The notes beneath the pieces are model-generated. The model saw only the letters and a program-made list of their open reading frames with translations. It searched no databases and was not told the origin of the DNA. Positions 7,659 through 14,052 of a stretch of 14,052 nt of DNA are shown here, piece after piece; within the stretch, counting starts at the first letter, position 1, and every line of letters begins with the position of its first letter. This DNA comes from Baffinella frigidus (Eukaryota; Cryptophyceae; Cryptomonadales; Baffinellaceae). The stretch spans positions 51,783-65,834 of the forward strand of contig MU647010.1 in assembly GCA_026770585.1 (NCBI GenBank), read 5' to 3'. Both the position numbers and the translations under genes were made by a program.

Positions 7659-7993
7659 TCTGGGGATATTACCCCATAGGATGACCAGAGTGACTTTACA
7701 CAGGTCACGTCCACTACTAGGACATATAGGCCCACGGCACGTGCGGATCCTGTCCTCTCTTCAGTAAACGACTCTACTCCCATGGACATCATCGTCTGTG
7801 GATCGAGCACCAGCGGTTCCCTGCCGCAGAGGTTCTGAGCCCGCCTCGTCCCTACGGACGGGGCGGGGGGACGCCGACACGCCCGCTGCGCCAACAAGGC
7901 GCCAACATGGCTCCTCATCGCCCAAGAACGTCCATCAAGGGGGAGATCCTGTGTAAAGTCACTTTGGTCATCCTATGGGGTAATATCCCCAGA
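7659..7993. mobile_element. MITE-like element with 46-bp terminal inverted repeats
   Basis: The ends 7659-7704 and 7948-7993 are inverted repeats identical at 45 of 46 positions, starting TCTGGGGATATTACCCCATA. The element is 335 bp. The 243-base centre is GC-rich and unlike the surrounding array, with no transposase frame. Near identity of the ends suggests recent activity. No clear target-site duplication is visible (left flank AGGGGGAG, right flank AAGCCAC). The tips themselves are nearly palindromic (GGGGATATTACCCC). Confidence 0.87.
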
Positions 7994-8490
7994 AAGCCAC
8001 ACAAATCGAAAACTTAAAAGCTGCCCTCAATCCTGAATCCTAAACCCCAACCTCAATCCTGAATCCTAAACCCCAACCTCTAAACTCTGCACCATGAAAC
8101 TTGAAAACTTTGAACCTTAAACTCTGAACCCTGAACCCTGATCACTAAACCAAAATTCCTGAACCATTTTGACTTAACACTACCCCCTAAAACCCAAATC
8201 ATGAAACCTAAAACAAAACCCCTAAAACCTGAAATCGAAAACCTGAAACTTGAACCCTGAAACCCTGAAACCTTCAACCATTGACCCCAAACCCCAAACC
8301 CTAAACCCTAAACCCTAAACCCCAAACCCTCTCACACCCAAAACCCCAAGCCCTAAACCCCAAACCCTGAACCTTAGACCCTGAACCCTGAACCCTGCAC
8401 CCTGCACCCTGAACCCTAAACACTGAACTCTAAACCCTACACCCTGAAACCAAAACCCAAAACCCCAAAATTTAAACCCCATCCTGAACC
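7994..8490. repeat. Degenerate telomere-like array, C-rich strand on +, right part
   Basis: The array continues as CCCTGAA, CCCTAAA, CCCCAAA and CCTGAAA units. A 26-bp unit starting CTCAATCCTGAATCC is exactly duplicated in tandem at 8026-8051 and 8052-8077. No gene is supported. Confidence 0.9.
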
Positions 8491-8918
8491 TCTCCATGCA
8501 CGCCGCACGACCTGTGCCACGCCATAGTACCCCAACAACACCGGTGAGCGCGAGGCGCGACAGTGGCTCTCGCAACGCCAAAGCCTGGCTTTCCGCCGCA
8601 GGGCGCGGCGCGTCAGCGCGTGCGGCGAGCCCTAGGTGCGGGCCATACCATTTACTCGGCGCTTGGCACCTCTTTGCGCAGCTAGCCCACCCTGCAAGAC
8701 CCAGAGCTCAAACACACGTGTGATTTCCGACCATGATCGCTCGCAAAATTCTGCGTCCTTCTAAAATATGAGAACATTTTCTTGGATGACTGGCTTAAAT
8801 TTAGTCAACCTTGTACCAGGAATCGGAGTCTCGTCCGGCCTGGAACACATGGGAAAATTGGGATTTCTCGAAGATCTGATCTCGGCGATCCCAGCGACCT
8901 CCCGCTCGAAAATTCGGC

Positions 8919-8983
8919 AAAATCTGAGAGCACATTTCAACTGGGCCTCGCACTTTTTTTGCTTGGAGCCGCTCTCAGATTTT
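8919..8983. repeat. 13-bp perfect inverted repeat (hairpin)
   Basis: AAAATCTGAGAGC at 8919-8931 and GCTCTCAGATTTT at 8971-8983 are perfect arms around a 39-base loop. Weak similarity seems to continue outward, so this may be the core of a decayed foldback element. Confidence 0.75.
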
Positions 8984-9052
8984 CGCTGCGGGCTCGGGAA
9001 GGCTGTTTGCGGGGGGTTTCTTCGAACGGATGGGAATTTACGGCGATCTACA

Positions 9053-9105
9053 CATATGCCAACGACACGCCGTTCCGTAGAAGGGAGCGTTTAGCTCTCC
9101 AAGGT
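9053..9105 (+). repeat. Dispersed repeat member
   Basis: The sequence CATATGCCAACGACACGCCG with following TTCCGTAGA, then GCGTTTAGCTCTCCA, parallels 11689-11716 plus GCGTTTCGCTCTCCA near 11755. It also matches the minus strand of 6785-6807. It stands about 80 bases upstream of the ycf23 start codon. Confidence 0.7.
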
Positions 9106-9181
9106 ACAGATTCGGCCGCAAAATGCCTTCTCGAGTAACGTGACTTGTTCATAACCTGTCTAGGGGCGGCCACCAGAATCG

Positions 9182-10531
9182 ATGCGTGTCTCGGTCCTCT
9201 CCCTCGCTTTCCTCGGCGGCGCTGCCGCCTTCGCGCCGCTGCCGGCCCCGACCTCCCGCGTGTCCATCGCGGGCCGCGTCGCGCCGACCTGCGCTGTCTC
9301 CCAGAATGCCTCGCCCATCCTCCAGCCCTTCCAGGAGCGCCGCGCGCTCAAGGTGCGGATTTCCCAGAGGACTCTGTGCCTTCAGCCGGGGCTTGTCCAA
9401 CGTGCCCCCAATCTCATCCAGTGGTTATCGCGATAATGTGCGAGCATACAGGCAGCGATGGCCTGATAAGATATCCCCACGCGCCCCGCTGGTTCGTTGA
9501 CTCCTTGGGCCTGGTCAGGTGATCTCGGGCCTCCACAACTTCGACGAGAAGCTCGTCAAGTCCGTCGTCGGCGCGGCCAACGCTGGCGGTGCCACGCTCG
9601 TTGACATTGCGTGCCACCCCGATCTTGTGAAGCTGGCGCGGAGCCTGGGCAACGTGCCGGTGTGCGTCTCGGCCGTCGAGCCCGAGAAGTTCGTTGCGGC
9701 GGTCCGCGCGGGCGCTGACATGGTCGAGCTCGGCAACTACGACTCCTTCTACCTGGAGGGCCGCGTCTTCTCTGCTGAGGAAGTCCTGGCTCTCACTGTG
9801 GAGACGCGCGAGCGCTTCGGCGACTCCCTCCCCCTCTCCGTGACCATCCCCCACACCCTCCCGCTCGACGAGCAGGTCAGCGCCAGACACTCCTTCTATC
9901 TCCGCCCCACCCACGAATCGCCCTGCCCAGGCCCCGCCTGACACCATTAGCCGACCTAGGCGCATGATCTTCGTGCGTTGTACCCCCCCCCCCCTTGAAC
10001 TTGCATGGCTTGGCGGTGTGAGGCTGACAGAGGACGTCTGGGGGGTGCTCAGGTTGCCCTCGCCATGGAGCTGGAGCGGGCGGGCGCGGACGTCATCCAG
10101 ACGGAGGGTGGCATGCCCATGAAGCCCTCCGCCGGAGGCATCCAGGGGCTCATCGAGAAGGCCGCGCCCACCCTCGCTGCCACCGCTGGTGCGTGTCTCC
10201 CTCCTCCCCCTCCAGTGCATCTTGGCCTGCGTGCCCCACGCCACCCGTCGCTCGCAGCCAGGCGCGCGCCATCAGCAGATGCTGACCTTGCGGCGCGTGG
10301 GCGGTGGTGGTTTGCGCAGCGATCTCGCGGGCCGTGCAGATCCCCGTGATGGCGGCCTCGGGCATCAGCGCGATCACGGCGCCCCTCGCGCTCGCCGCGG
10401 GTGCCTCGGGCGTCGGCGTCGGCTCTGCCATCAACAAGCTCAACTCCGACATCGCCATGCTCGCCGCCGTCCGCCAGATCAACGAGGCCATGTCCGTCGA
10501 GTCTGCCCGCGTTCGCTCCCGTGCCTATTAG
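9182..10531 (+). CDS. ycf23: Ycf23 / DUF561 family protein, nuclear, plastid-targeted, four exons
   Basis: Exons are 9182-9352, 9519-9875, 10053-10188 and 10320-10531, with GT-AG introns of 166, 177 and 131 bases; the joined frame gives 291 residues. Residues 1-16 are a signal peptide and AAAFAP with Phe17 marks the start of a Ser/Arg-containing transit peptide, so import into a complex plastid is expected. The rest matches the Ycf23 family (TIM-barrel-like, DUF561), which is plastid-encoded in red algae and several relatives: VISGLHNFDEKLV, LVDIACHPDLVKLA, VCVSAVEPEKF, GADMVELGNYDSFY, VTIPHTLPLDEQ, GADVIQTEGG, VMAASGIS and GVGVGSAINKL in order. The biochemical role of this family is not firmly established. 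The mature length is normal and no key block is missing. Two of three acceptors are followed by G. Intron 2 holds a run of 12 C before its acceptor. The family call is firm; the exon borders are strongly supported by family continuity. Confidence 0.93.
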
Positions 10532-10890
10532 GCGCCTGCTTGTGGTGCCAGGAAAGGTCTCAACTTGTGCCGGGAGGATGCATGTTGTTCTTCATAAAGT
10601 CGCAAAAAAACAGAGCTGTTCGAGAGAATCCTGTCGCTTTTCTCCGGATTCTGGCCGTGTGGGAGGCTCTCCACGTGCACGTGCGTGCAGGAGATGTGGT
10701 TAAGTCTGTGTGGAGGAGGTGTGCGTGGTAGCATGGGCCGCAGATTCTTGCTCGTCGCCTGCTGCTCATGTGCTGAACATGTGGTAGTACTGGGGGACTT
10801 TCGCAACCCCTCACTTGAACGGCGGCAGGGCTTCCCTGCTCATCTCGTCTCTTGGTGCTACGCATTAGTGCTATCAGTAATCGGGATATC

Positions 10891-10922
10891 CGGGTTACAC
10901 GCACCCAGAACTTAAGAACCCG
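10891..10922 (+). repeat. Dispersed 32-bp repeat, copy B
   Basis: It matches 5509-5540 at 27 of 32 positions (GGGTTACA..CAGAACTT.AGAACCCG). It sits at the start of a longer segment that is repeated about 223 bases downstream. Confidence 0.75.
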
Positions 10923-11129
10923 CAACGGATTTGGGGCCTGCATATTCTTACGTTTGCACCAGATGGCCGACTATCTCGCTTTGAGTCAACCTGCTGGTAA
11001 TAAACGCTACACTGTACACGAACCGTGTCACGCGAGCCCAAATACCGTAGTTTCTAGTCAACTATCCCACACCGTAAGTGCATCTGCTCTTGAAATTTAG
11101 AATGCAAGGGTATCTGGGCTATGATAAAC

Positions 11130-11240
11130 CAGACCTTAAGAACACAGACCAGATTTGGGCCCCCCGTTTTCTTAATTTAGTACCCCAGGGTTGACTAAAT
11201 CTTGCGTTTAGTCAACCCTCTGGCACTAATTTAAGAAAAT
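11130..11240 (+). repeat. Second copy of the 10907-11010 segment
   Basis: Landmarks AGA(A/C)CTTAAGAAC, GATTTGGG, TTCTTA and AGTCAACC..CTGG appear in the same order in both segments, with offsets near 223 bases. The copy includes the hairpin at 11167-11239. AGTCAACC also occurs at 8806. Confidence 0.6.
11167..11239. repeat. Hairpin with 33-bp arms and 7-base loop
   Basis: Arms 11167-11199 and 11207-11239 pair with a perfect inner 12 bp (GGGTTGACTAAA/TTTAGTCAACCC) and a nearly perfect outer part (TTTTCTTAA.TTAGT). The loop is TCTTGCG. It could be a tiny foldback element or encode a stem-loop RNA; nothing in the sequence decides. Confidence 0.85.
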
Positions 11241-11512
11241 AGGTACCAACCGATGTCGGAGCACCTGTGTCCCGTAAATGGCGACCGGCGTCTGGTAATG
11301 GCACGGGTTAGGCAAAACGGCGAAATCCTCTTTAATGAATTCAGTAATCAGTCATCAGCCAGCGGGTCGAATACGACCCACACAGGTCCCAGGCAGGTCC
11401 CAGGGCCCTACGGGTGGGCGTATGAGCTGGCAACTTACGGGATATCCCAGATACCACTGTAGGCTTACCACGATAATGCGATTCTGGGATTCTGAAAAGC
11501 GAACATCTCCTT

Positions 11513-11545
11513 CAGGTCCTTCAGGTTTTAATTTCGCCGAACATA
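11513..11545 (+). repeat. Dispersed repeat, left half, split by a 140-bp element
   Basis: TTCAGGTCCTTCAGGTTTTA, then ATTTCGCCGAACATA, corresponds to the minus strand of the unit at 6785-6846. The continuation (CCCAACGACACGCCCTTCCG) resumes at 11692 after the element at 11546-11685. Confidence 0.8.
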
Positions 11546-11685
11546 CACTGCCAGGCCGGATATTTTGTACAAGTCAATTCACTCACAAAATCTGTCAACT
11601 TGGAAATGAGGTACCCAGAATGGGTACTTCTTTACTACACATTCGCAGGTGAGTTGACTACTACAAAAACTGCGCCCTGGCAGTG
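11546..11685. mobile_element. 140-bp MITE with 6-bp target-site duplication
   Basis: Tips CACTGCCAGG (11546-11555) and CCTGGCAGTG (11676-11685) are perfect inverted repeats. Similarity continues inward for about 40 bases (TTTTGTA, AGTCAA.TCAC). AACATA is directly repeated on both sides (11540-11545, 11686-11691). The uninterrupted relative at 6785-6846 has a single AACATA at this place. The centre holds a small dyad GTACCCA-GAA-TGGGTAC (11611-11627). It has no coding capacity, so it is non-autonomous. The CACTG tip recalls CACTA-type elements, but a 6-base duplication is not their usual 2-3. Confidence 0.93.
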
Positions 11686-11716
11686 AACATAGCCCAACGA
11701 CACGCCCTTCCGTAGA
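11686..11716 (+). repeat. Dispersed repeat, right half after the 140-bp element
   Basis: AACATAGCCCAACGACACGC, then CCTTCCGTAGA, continues the unit broken at 11545. Downstream, GGTCCTTTAGGTCCTTCAGG (about 11794-11813) repeats the motif seen at 11515, so another member or a duplicated end lies there. Confidence 0.75.
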
Positions 11717-11852
11717 GAGGTTCTGCAGATAAAGCATTTTTGCTTTCGGATCGCGTTTCGCTCTCCAGTGCAGAGGCTCGTGAAGAGGGGATAGGTCCTT
11801 TAGGTCCTTCAGGGTCCTTTAGGGGGGGAACTAGGGGAAAGGAAAGGATACA

Positions 11853-11897
11853 GGTTATGAGCCCGAGCCTTGTACGTGGATGACGCGGCTCATAACC
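11853..11897 (+). promoter_or_regulatory. 11-bp stem-loop just upstream of the 11914 start codon
   Basis: GGTTATGAGCC (11853-11863) and GGCTCATAACC (11887-11897) are perfect inverted arms with a 23-base loop, ending 16 bases before the ATG. If transcribed, it would form a stable stem in the 5' leader and could affect translation; as DNA it is a binding-site-like dyad. The role is inference. Confidence 0.55.
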
Positions 11898-11913
11898 TTC
11901 TGCGGGATCGACG

Positions 11914-13339
11914 ATGTTCTGCCGAACAGAAGGCCCTGCCTTCCTCGCCCTCCTGCTGTTACACGCTCTCTCTGTAGGTGCACCAGCGCCAGGCGAAGGG
12001 GACTTCCTCGCAGCCCAACCCCAGGAACCCAGACGGACTTTCTGCAGCGTGGGTCGCGATGCGCATGGCACCAGGATCTCGTTTACGCTGCCACTTCCAC
12101 ACGCTGCCGTGCCTGCTGGCCCGATGGAGATCTCAGTCTTGGTGAGCGGAGACACCGAGGTGGCGCGGAGCGGGCCTGTGATTCTTTACGTGGATGCTCC
12201 TACGCACCGACCAGTGCTGATGCAAGCCGCTTCCTCTGGGGAGAGTACGCCGGGAGAGCGCAGACTGTCAGCCATGGTGGACGTACAATGCGGATCGCAC
12301 ACGCTCCAGGCCGCGCTACTAGACGCTGATGGTGTTCAGACTGGGGCTGTCGCGTTTACTTCCTTCATGGCCCGTGGTCCTGACTTCGATCTAGAGCAAG
12401 CGGCGCGGGCAGAGTGTCGAGGCGAAAAGACGGGGGTGATACGGACCGCGACGTCAAAGTGCGACGCGCTGCTCCAGCTGGCTCGCGAGCGCCTCACTGC
12501 ACGGAGGTCTCCCCCCCCCCGTGGCCTCCGCGCCAGATTCGGCCTCTTCTCCGTTGCACTCCCCGTGTTTTGTCAAGCGTGTCTCCAGCGCTGGTGGGTC
12601 TCTGGGGCTGGTGGGACGCTGCAGGATGACAGGCATCAGGCGCTGTAGCGACGGGCCTGACAAGACCGCTGGGAGCCTTCCTCGCGGCAGGTGGGGGGAC
12701 GTGGAGGTCTTGGTAGCGGACGTGATCCAGATCAGCGCCCAGGTCTCCTCCACCTACCCGGTCACGTCTCATGGCGCTGCCACCCCAGGCGAATCTTGCA
12801 CCAGGCTGCGCCAAACTGAGAGACTCGGCGATATCCGACCGTTACCAGCCTACGGTGCTCCTTCTGGATTTTTATTATCTTTGATACGGATCTGAGCTTT
12901 CTGCAGTGATGCTACGTGATGGGGTGAAGTGGTGGCGTGGTTGCGAGCGTGAGGTTGAAGGGGAGAGGTTGACGGAGAGAGCTTGACGGGGCCGGATGGC
13001 TTGCGGCAGGAGGATCGCGTCGGGGACATGGCTCACGCGACCCACATCCTCCCCTACCTCCTCGTGGCTCAAGCCCTCCTCGCCCAGGAGGGCCGCGCCG
13101 CAGAGGTGCCCTCACCCCTCACCCCTTGATCCTTGATCCCTAGACCCTAGACCCTAGTCCCTAGACCCTAGAAGCTCAACTCCTGAGCACGAACGCGCAG
13201 GTGCCGCGGGTGCTGGGCACGGTAGCGCGGCTCCAGCCAGGTTACGAGCTCCCGTCGGCGGCGCGCGCGCGGGACGCGACCGCGAAGGTCACTGTCGACC
13301 CGGAGGCTGTCGCGAACGTCGATCTCTCGCCCGTCCTTG
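11914..13339 (+). CDS. Secretory-pathway protein, beta-rich domain plus TPR-like helices; multi-exon, 3' end open
   Basis: I do not recognise the family. Proposed exons are 11914-12506, 12691-12742, 13010-13105 and 13201 to about 13339. Introns are GT-AG (184, 267, 95 bases); junction phases fit throughout. Residues 1-24 are a signal peptide (core FLALLLLHALSVGA) without the plastid Phe motif, so ER/secretory is likely. Residues about 40-160 look like beta strands, with a Gly-x-His turn (CGSHTLQAALLDADG). From about 175 the protein is helical: LLQLARERLTARRWGDVEVL, then HILPYLLVAQALLAQEGRAA and RVLGTVARLQPGYELP. The spacing A-L-L-x-x-E-G-R-A and the ending L-Q-P-G-Y are TPR-like. Intron 1 begins with a run of C; intron 3 consists partly of CCCTAGA repeats. 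If the first intron were retained, a frame would stop at 12648. The last exon may use the donor at 13340 and continue past the window through the array. Exon 1 is the firmest part. Confidence 0.6.
13106..13200 (+). repeat. Intron with telomere-like CCCTAGA repeats
   Basis: The proposed intron GAG|gtgccc...gcgcag|GTG contains about five units of CCCTAGA or CCCTAGT (13138-13171) preceded by CCTTGATC repeats. It lies between two stretches whose frames join in phase 0. The unit is the complement of the TCTAGGG variant in the array downstream of 13440. Confidence 0.65.
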
Positions 13340-13439
13340 GTCTGCTCCCGGCCCCGTCCTTGCAACTTCTTGGTGGTGTGTTACTTGACGCGCGGGGTCT
13401 GTGGTTTGTTTTTTTTGTTTTGTTTTGTTTTGGGGTGTG

Positions 13440-13853
13440 CGGTTTAGGGTTTAGGGTTTAGGTTGGGTCTAGGGTTTAGGGTTTAGGGCCTGGGGTCTAG
13501 GGGACTAAGGTCTTGGGTTTAGGGTCTAGGGTCTAGGGTCTCGAGTCTACAGTCTAGGGTCTAGGATTTACGTTCTAGGGACTAGGTTCTAAAACCTAGG
13601 TTCCAGGGTCTAGTGTTTAGGGTGTAGAGATCAGAGATAAGGTTTCAGTGTTGAAGGTTCAGGTTTGGGGTGTAGGGTAAAGGGTTTAGGGTGAAGGGTA
13701 AAAGGTAAAGGGTAAAGGATAAATGGTCAAGGGTGAAGGGTAAAGGGTAAAGGGTGTAGGGTGTAGGATTTATGGTTTGGTTTTTGAGGTTTAGGGTTCA
13801 GGGTTCAGGGATGAGGGGTTAGGGGTAAGGGTTTAGGGATCATTGCTGATCGT

Positions 13854-13892
<39 letters not shown>

Positions 13893-13944
13893 GGTTGCGG
13901 GTTGAGGGTTGAGTGTTACGGGCTACGGATTTATGTTCGAGGGT
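13440..13944. repeat. Degenerate telomere-like array, G-rich strand on +
   Basis: The array starts after a T/G run (13408-13434). Zones of different heptamer variants follow each other: TTTAGGG and TCTAGGG (13443-13625), AAAGGGT/TAAAGGG (about 13676-13760), then TTGAGGG (about 13854-13915). No coding signal is present. It may belong to an intron of the gene at 11914 or to the spacer after it. Confidence 0.9.
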
Positions 13945-14052
13945 TGCGGGTTTATGGTTTATGGTTTATGGTTCATGGTTTATGGTTTATGGTTTATGGT
14001 TTATGGTTTATGGTTTATGGTTTATGGTTTATGGTTTATGGTTCATGGTTTA
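13945..14052 (+). repeat. Homogeneous TTTATGG tandem array running off the window
   Basis: About fifteen units of the heptamer TTTATGG, with two TTCATGG units, fill the end of the window. Uniformity here contrasts with the degenerate array before it and indicates recent local amplification. The array is cut by the window edge. Confidence 0.93.

Larger units (their letters stand above)
8491..9181. other. Unassigned region upstream of ycf23
   Basis: A GC-rich patch (8491-8720) with no convincing coding frame is followed by a mixed stretch that contains an inverted repeat (8919-8983) and one member of a dispersed repeat family (9053-9079). Two overlapping frames of about 110 codons at 8768-9138 cross these repeats and look non-coding. 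The promoter and 5' leader of ycf23 must lie in the last part. Confidence 0.6.
10532..11507. other. Repeat-rich spacer downstream of ycf23
   Basis: The first 300 bases would hold the ycf23 3' UTR; I see no certain polyadenylation signal. The rest is a patchwork: copy B of the 32-bp repeat (10891-10922), a diverged direct duplication (about 10907-11010 and 11130-11240) and a strong hairpin (11167-11239). CAGGTCCC occurs twice near 11390. No frame here is convincing as a gene. Confidence 0.65.

Noticed and set aside
7592-7918. Minus-strand frame inside the 335-bp element
   Set aside because: It extends through the terminal repeat and has no transposase motif; the element is too short to be autonomous.
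8496-8723. 75-codon frame in the GC-rich patch
   Set aside because: It is rich in Ala, Arg, Pro and His without structure and lacks splice or family support.
8768-9138. Two overlapping frames of about 110 codons upstream of ycf23
   Set aside because: They cross an inverted repeat and a dispersed repeat and show no family resemblance or coding bias.
9414-10244. 276-codon minus-strand frame across ycf23
   Set aside because: It runs antisense to well-supported Ycf23 exons and through the introns, and its composition is that of a shadow frame.
5380-11100. Shared peptide VTRTQNLRTR in frames at 5380-5607 and 10852-11100
   Set aside because: It reflects a 32-bp DNA repeat; the rest of both frames is unrelated.
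11546-11685. Assigning the 140-bp element to the CACTA superfamily
   Set aside because: Only the CACTG tip fits. A 6-base target duplication differs from the 2-3 bases of that group, so no superfamily is named.
1-14052. True chromosome end, CRISPR array, rRNA or tRNA genes
   Set aside because: Arrays are degenerate and interstitial with genes beyond them. Repeats have no regular spacers. No rRNA core sequence or convincing cloverleaf was seen by eye; a covariance-model scan would settle tRNAs.

Overview
The window looks like nuclear DNA of a unicellular alga with a complex (secondary, red-lineage) plastid. Three things point there. Coding stretches are GC-rich and interrupted by short GT-AG introns (about 95 to 270 bp). 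Two of the four protein genes start with a signal peptide followed at once by a Phe (AAAFAP and SSSFTP), the hallmark of plastid import in ochrophytes, haptophytes and cryptophytes, with related signals in dinoflagellates. Long degenerate arrays of the plant/algal-type telomere heptamer TTTAGGG and its variants surround the genes. I cannot name the genus.

Layout. 1-1110: degenerate TTTAGGG/TTGAGGG array (G-rich strand on +). 1248-1371: (CT)n tract. 1397-2700: minus-strand gene, probably three exons, unknown function. 2701-3675: intergenic, with a diverged tandem duplication. 3676-4983: intronless plus-strand gene for a plastid-targeted, largely disordered protein with three copies of a 16-residue motif. 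4984-5570: AT-richer intergenic DNA with an acidic open frame. 5571-6038: small inverted-repeat element. About 6187-8490: a large CCCTAAA-type array (C-rich strand on +) holding two more inverted-repeat elements (6438-6985, 7659-7993). 8491-9181: unassigned. 9182-10531: four-exon nuclear ycf23 (DUF561) gene with plastid-targeting leader, the best identified gene here. 10532-11913: repeat-rich spacer with a strong hairpin and a 140-bp element that has a clean target-site duplication inside a dispersed repeat. 11914-13339 and perhaps beyond: multi-exon gene for a protein with a signal peptide, a beta-rich domain and a TPR-like helical part; one intron is made of telomere-like repeats. 13440-14052: another G-strand array ending in homogeneous TTTATGG repeats.

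The picture is of small gene islands between interstitial telomere-like arrays, with non-autonomous DNA elements in the arrays and spacers. The genes do not form an obvious pathway, but two of them (the motif-repeat protein and Ycf23) appear destined for the plastid. The most intriguing candidate for something undescribed is the motif-repeat protein, whose architecture resembles multivalent scaffold proteins such as pyrenoid linkers. The exon models come from reading frames and splice signals by eye and have not been checked against transcripts.
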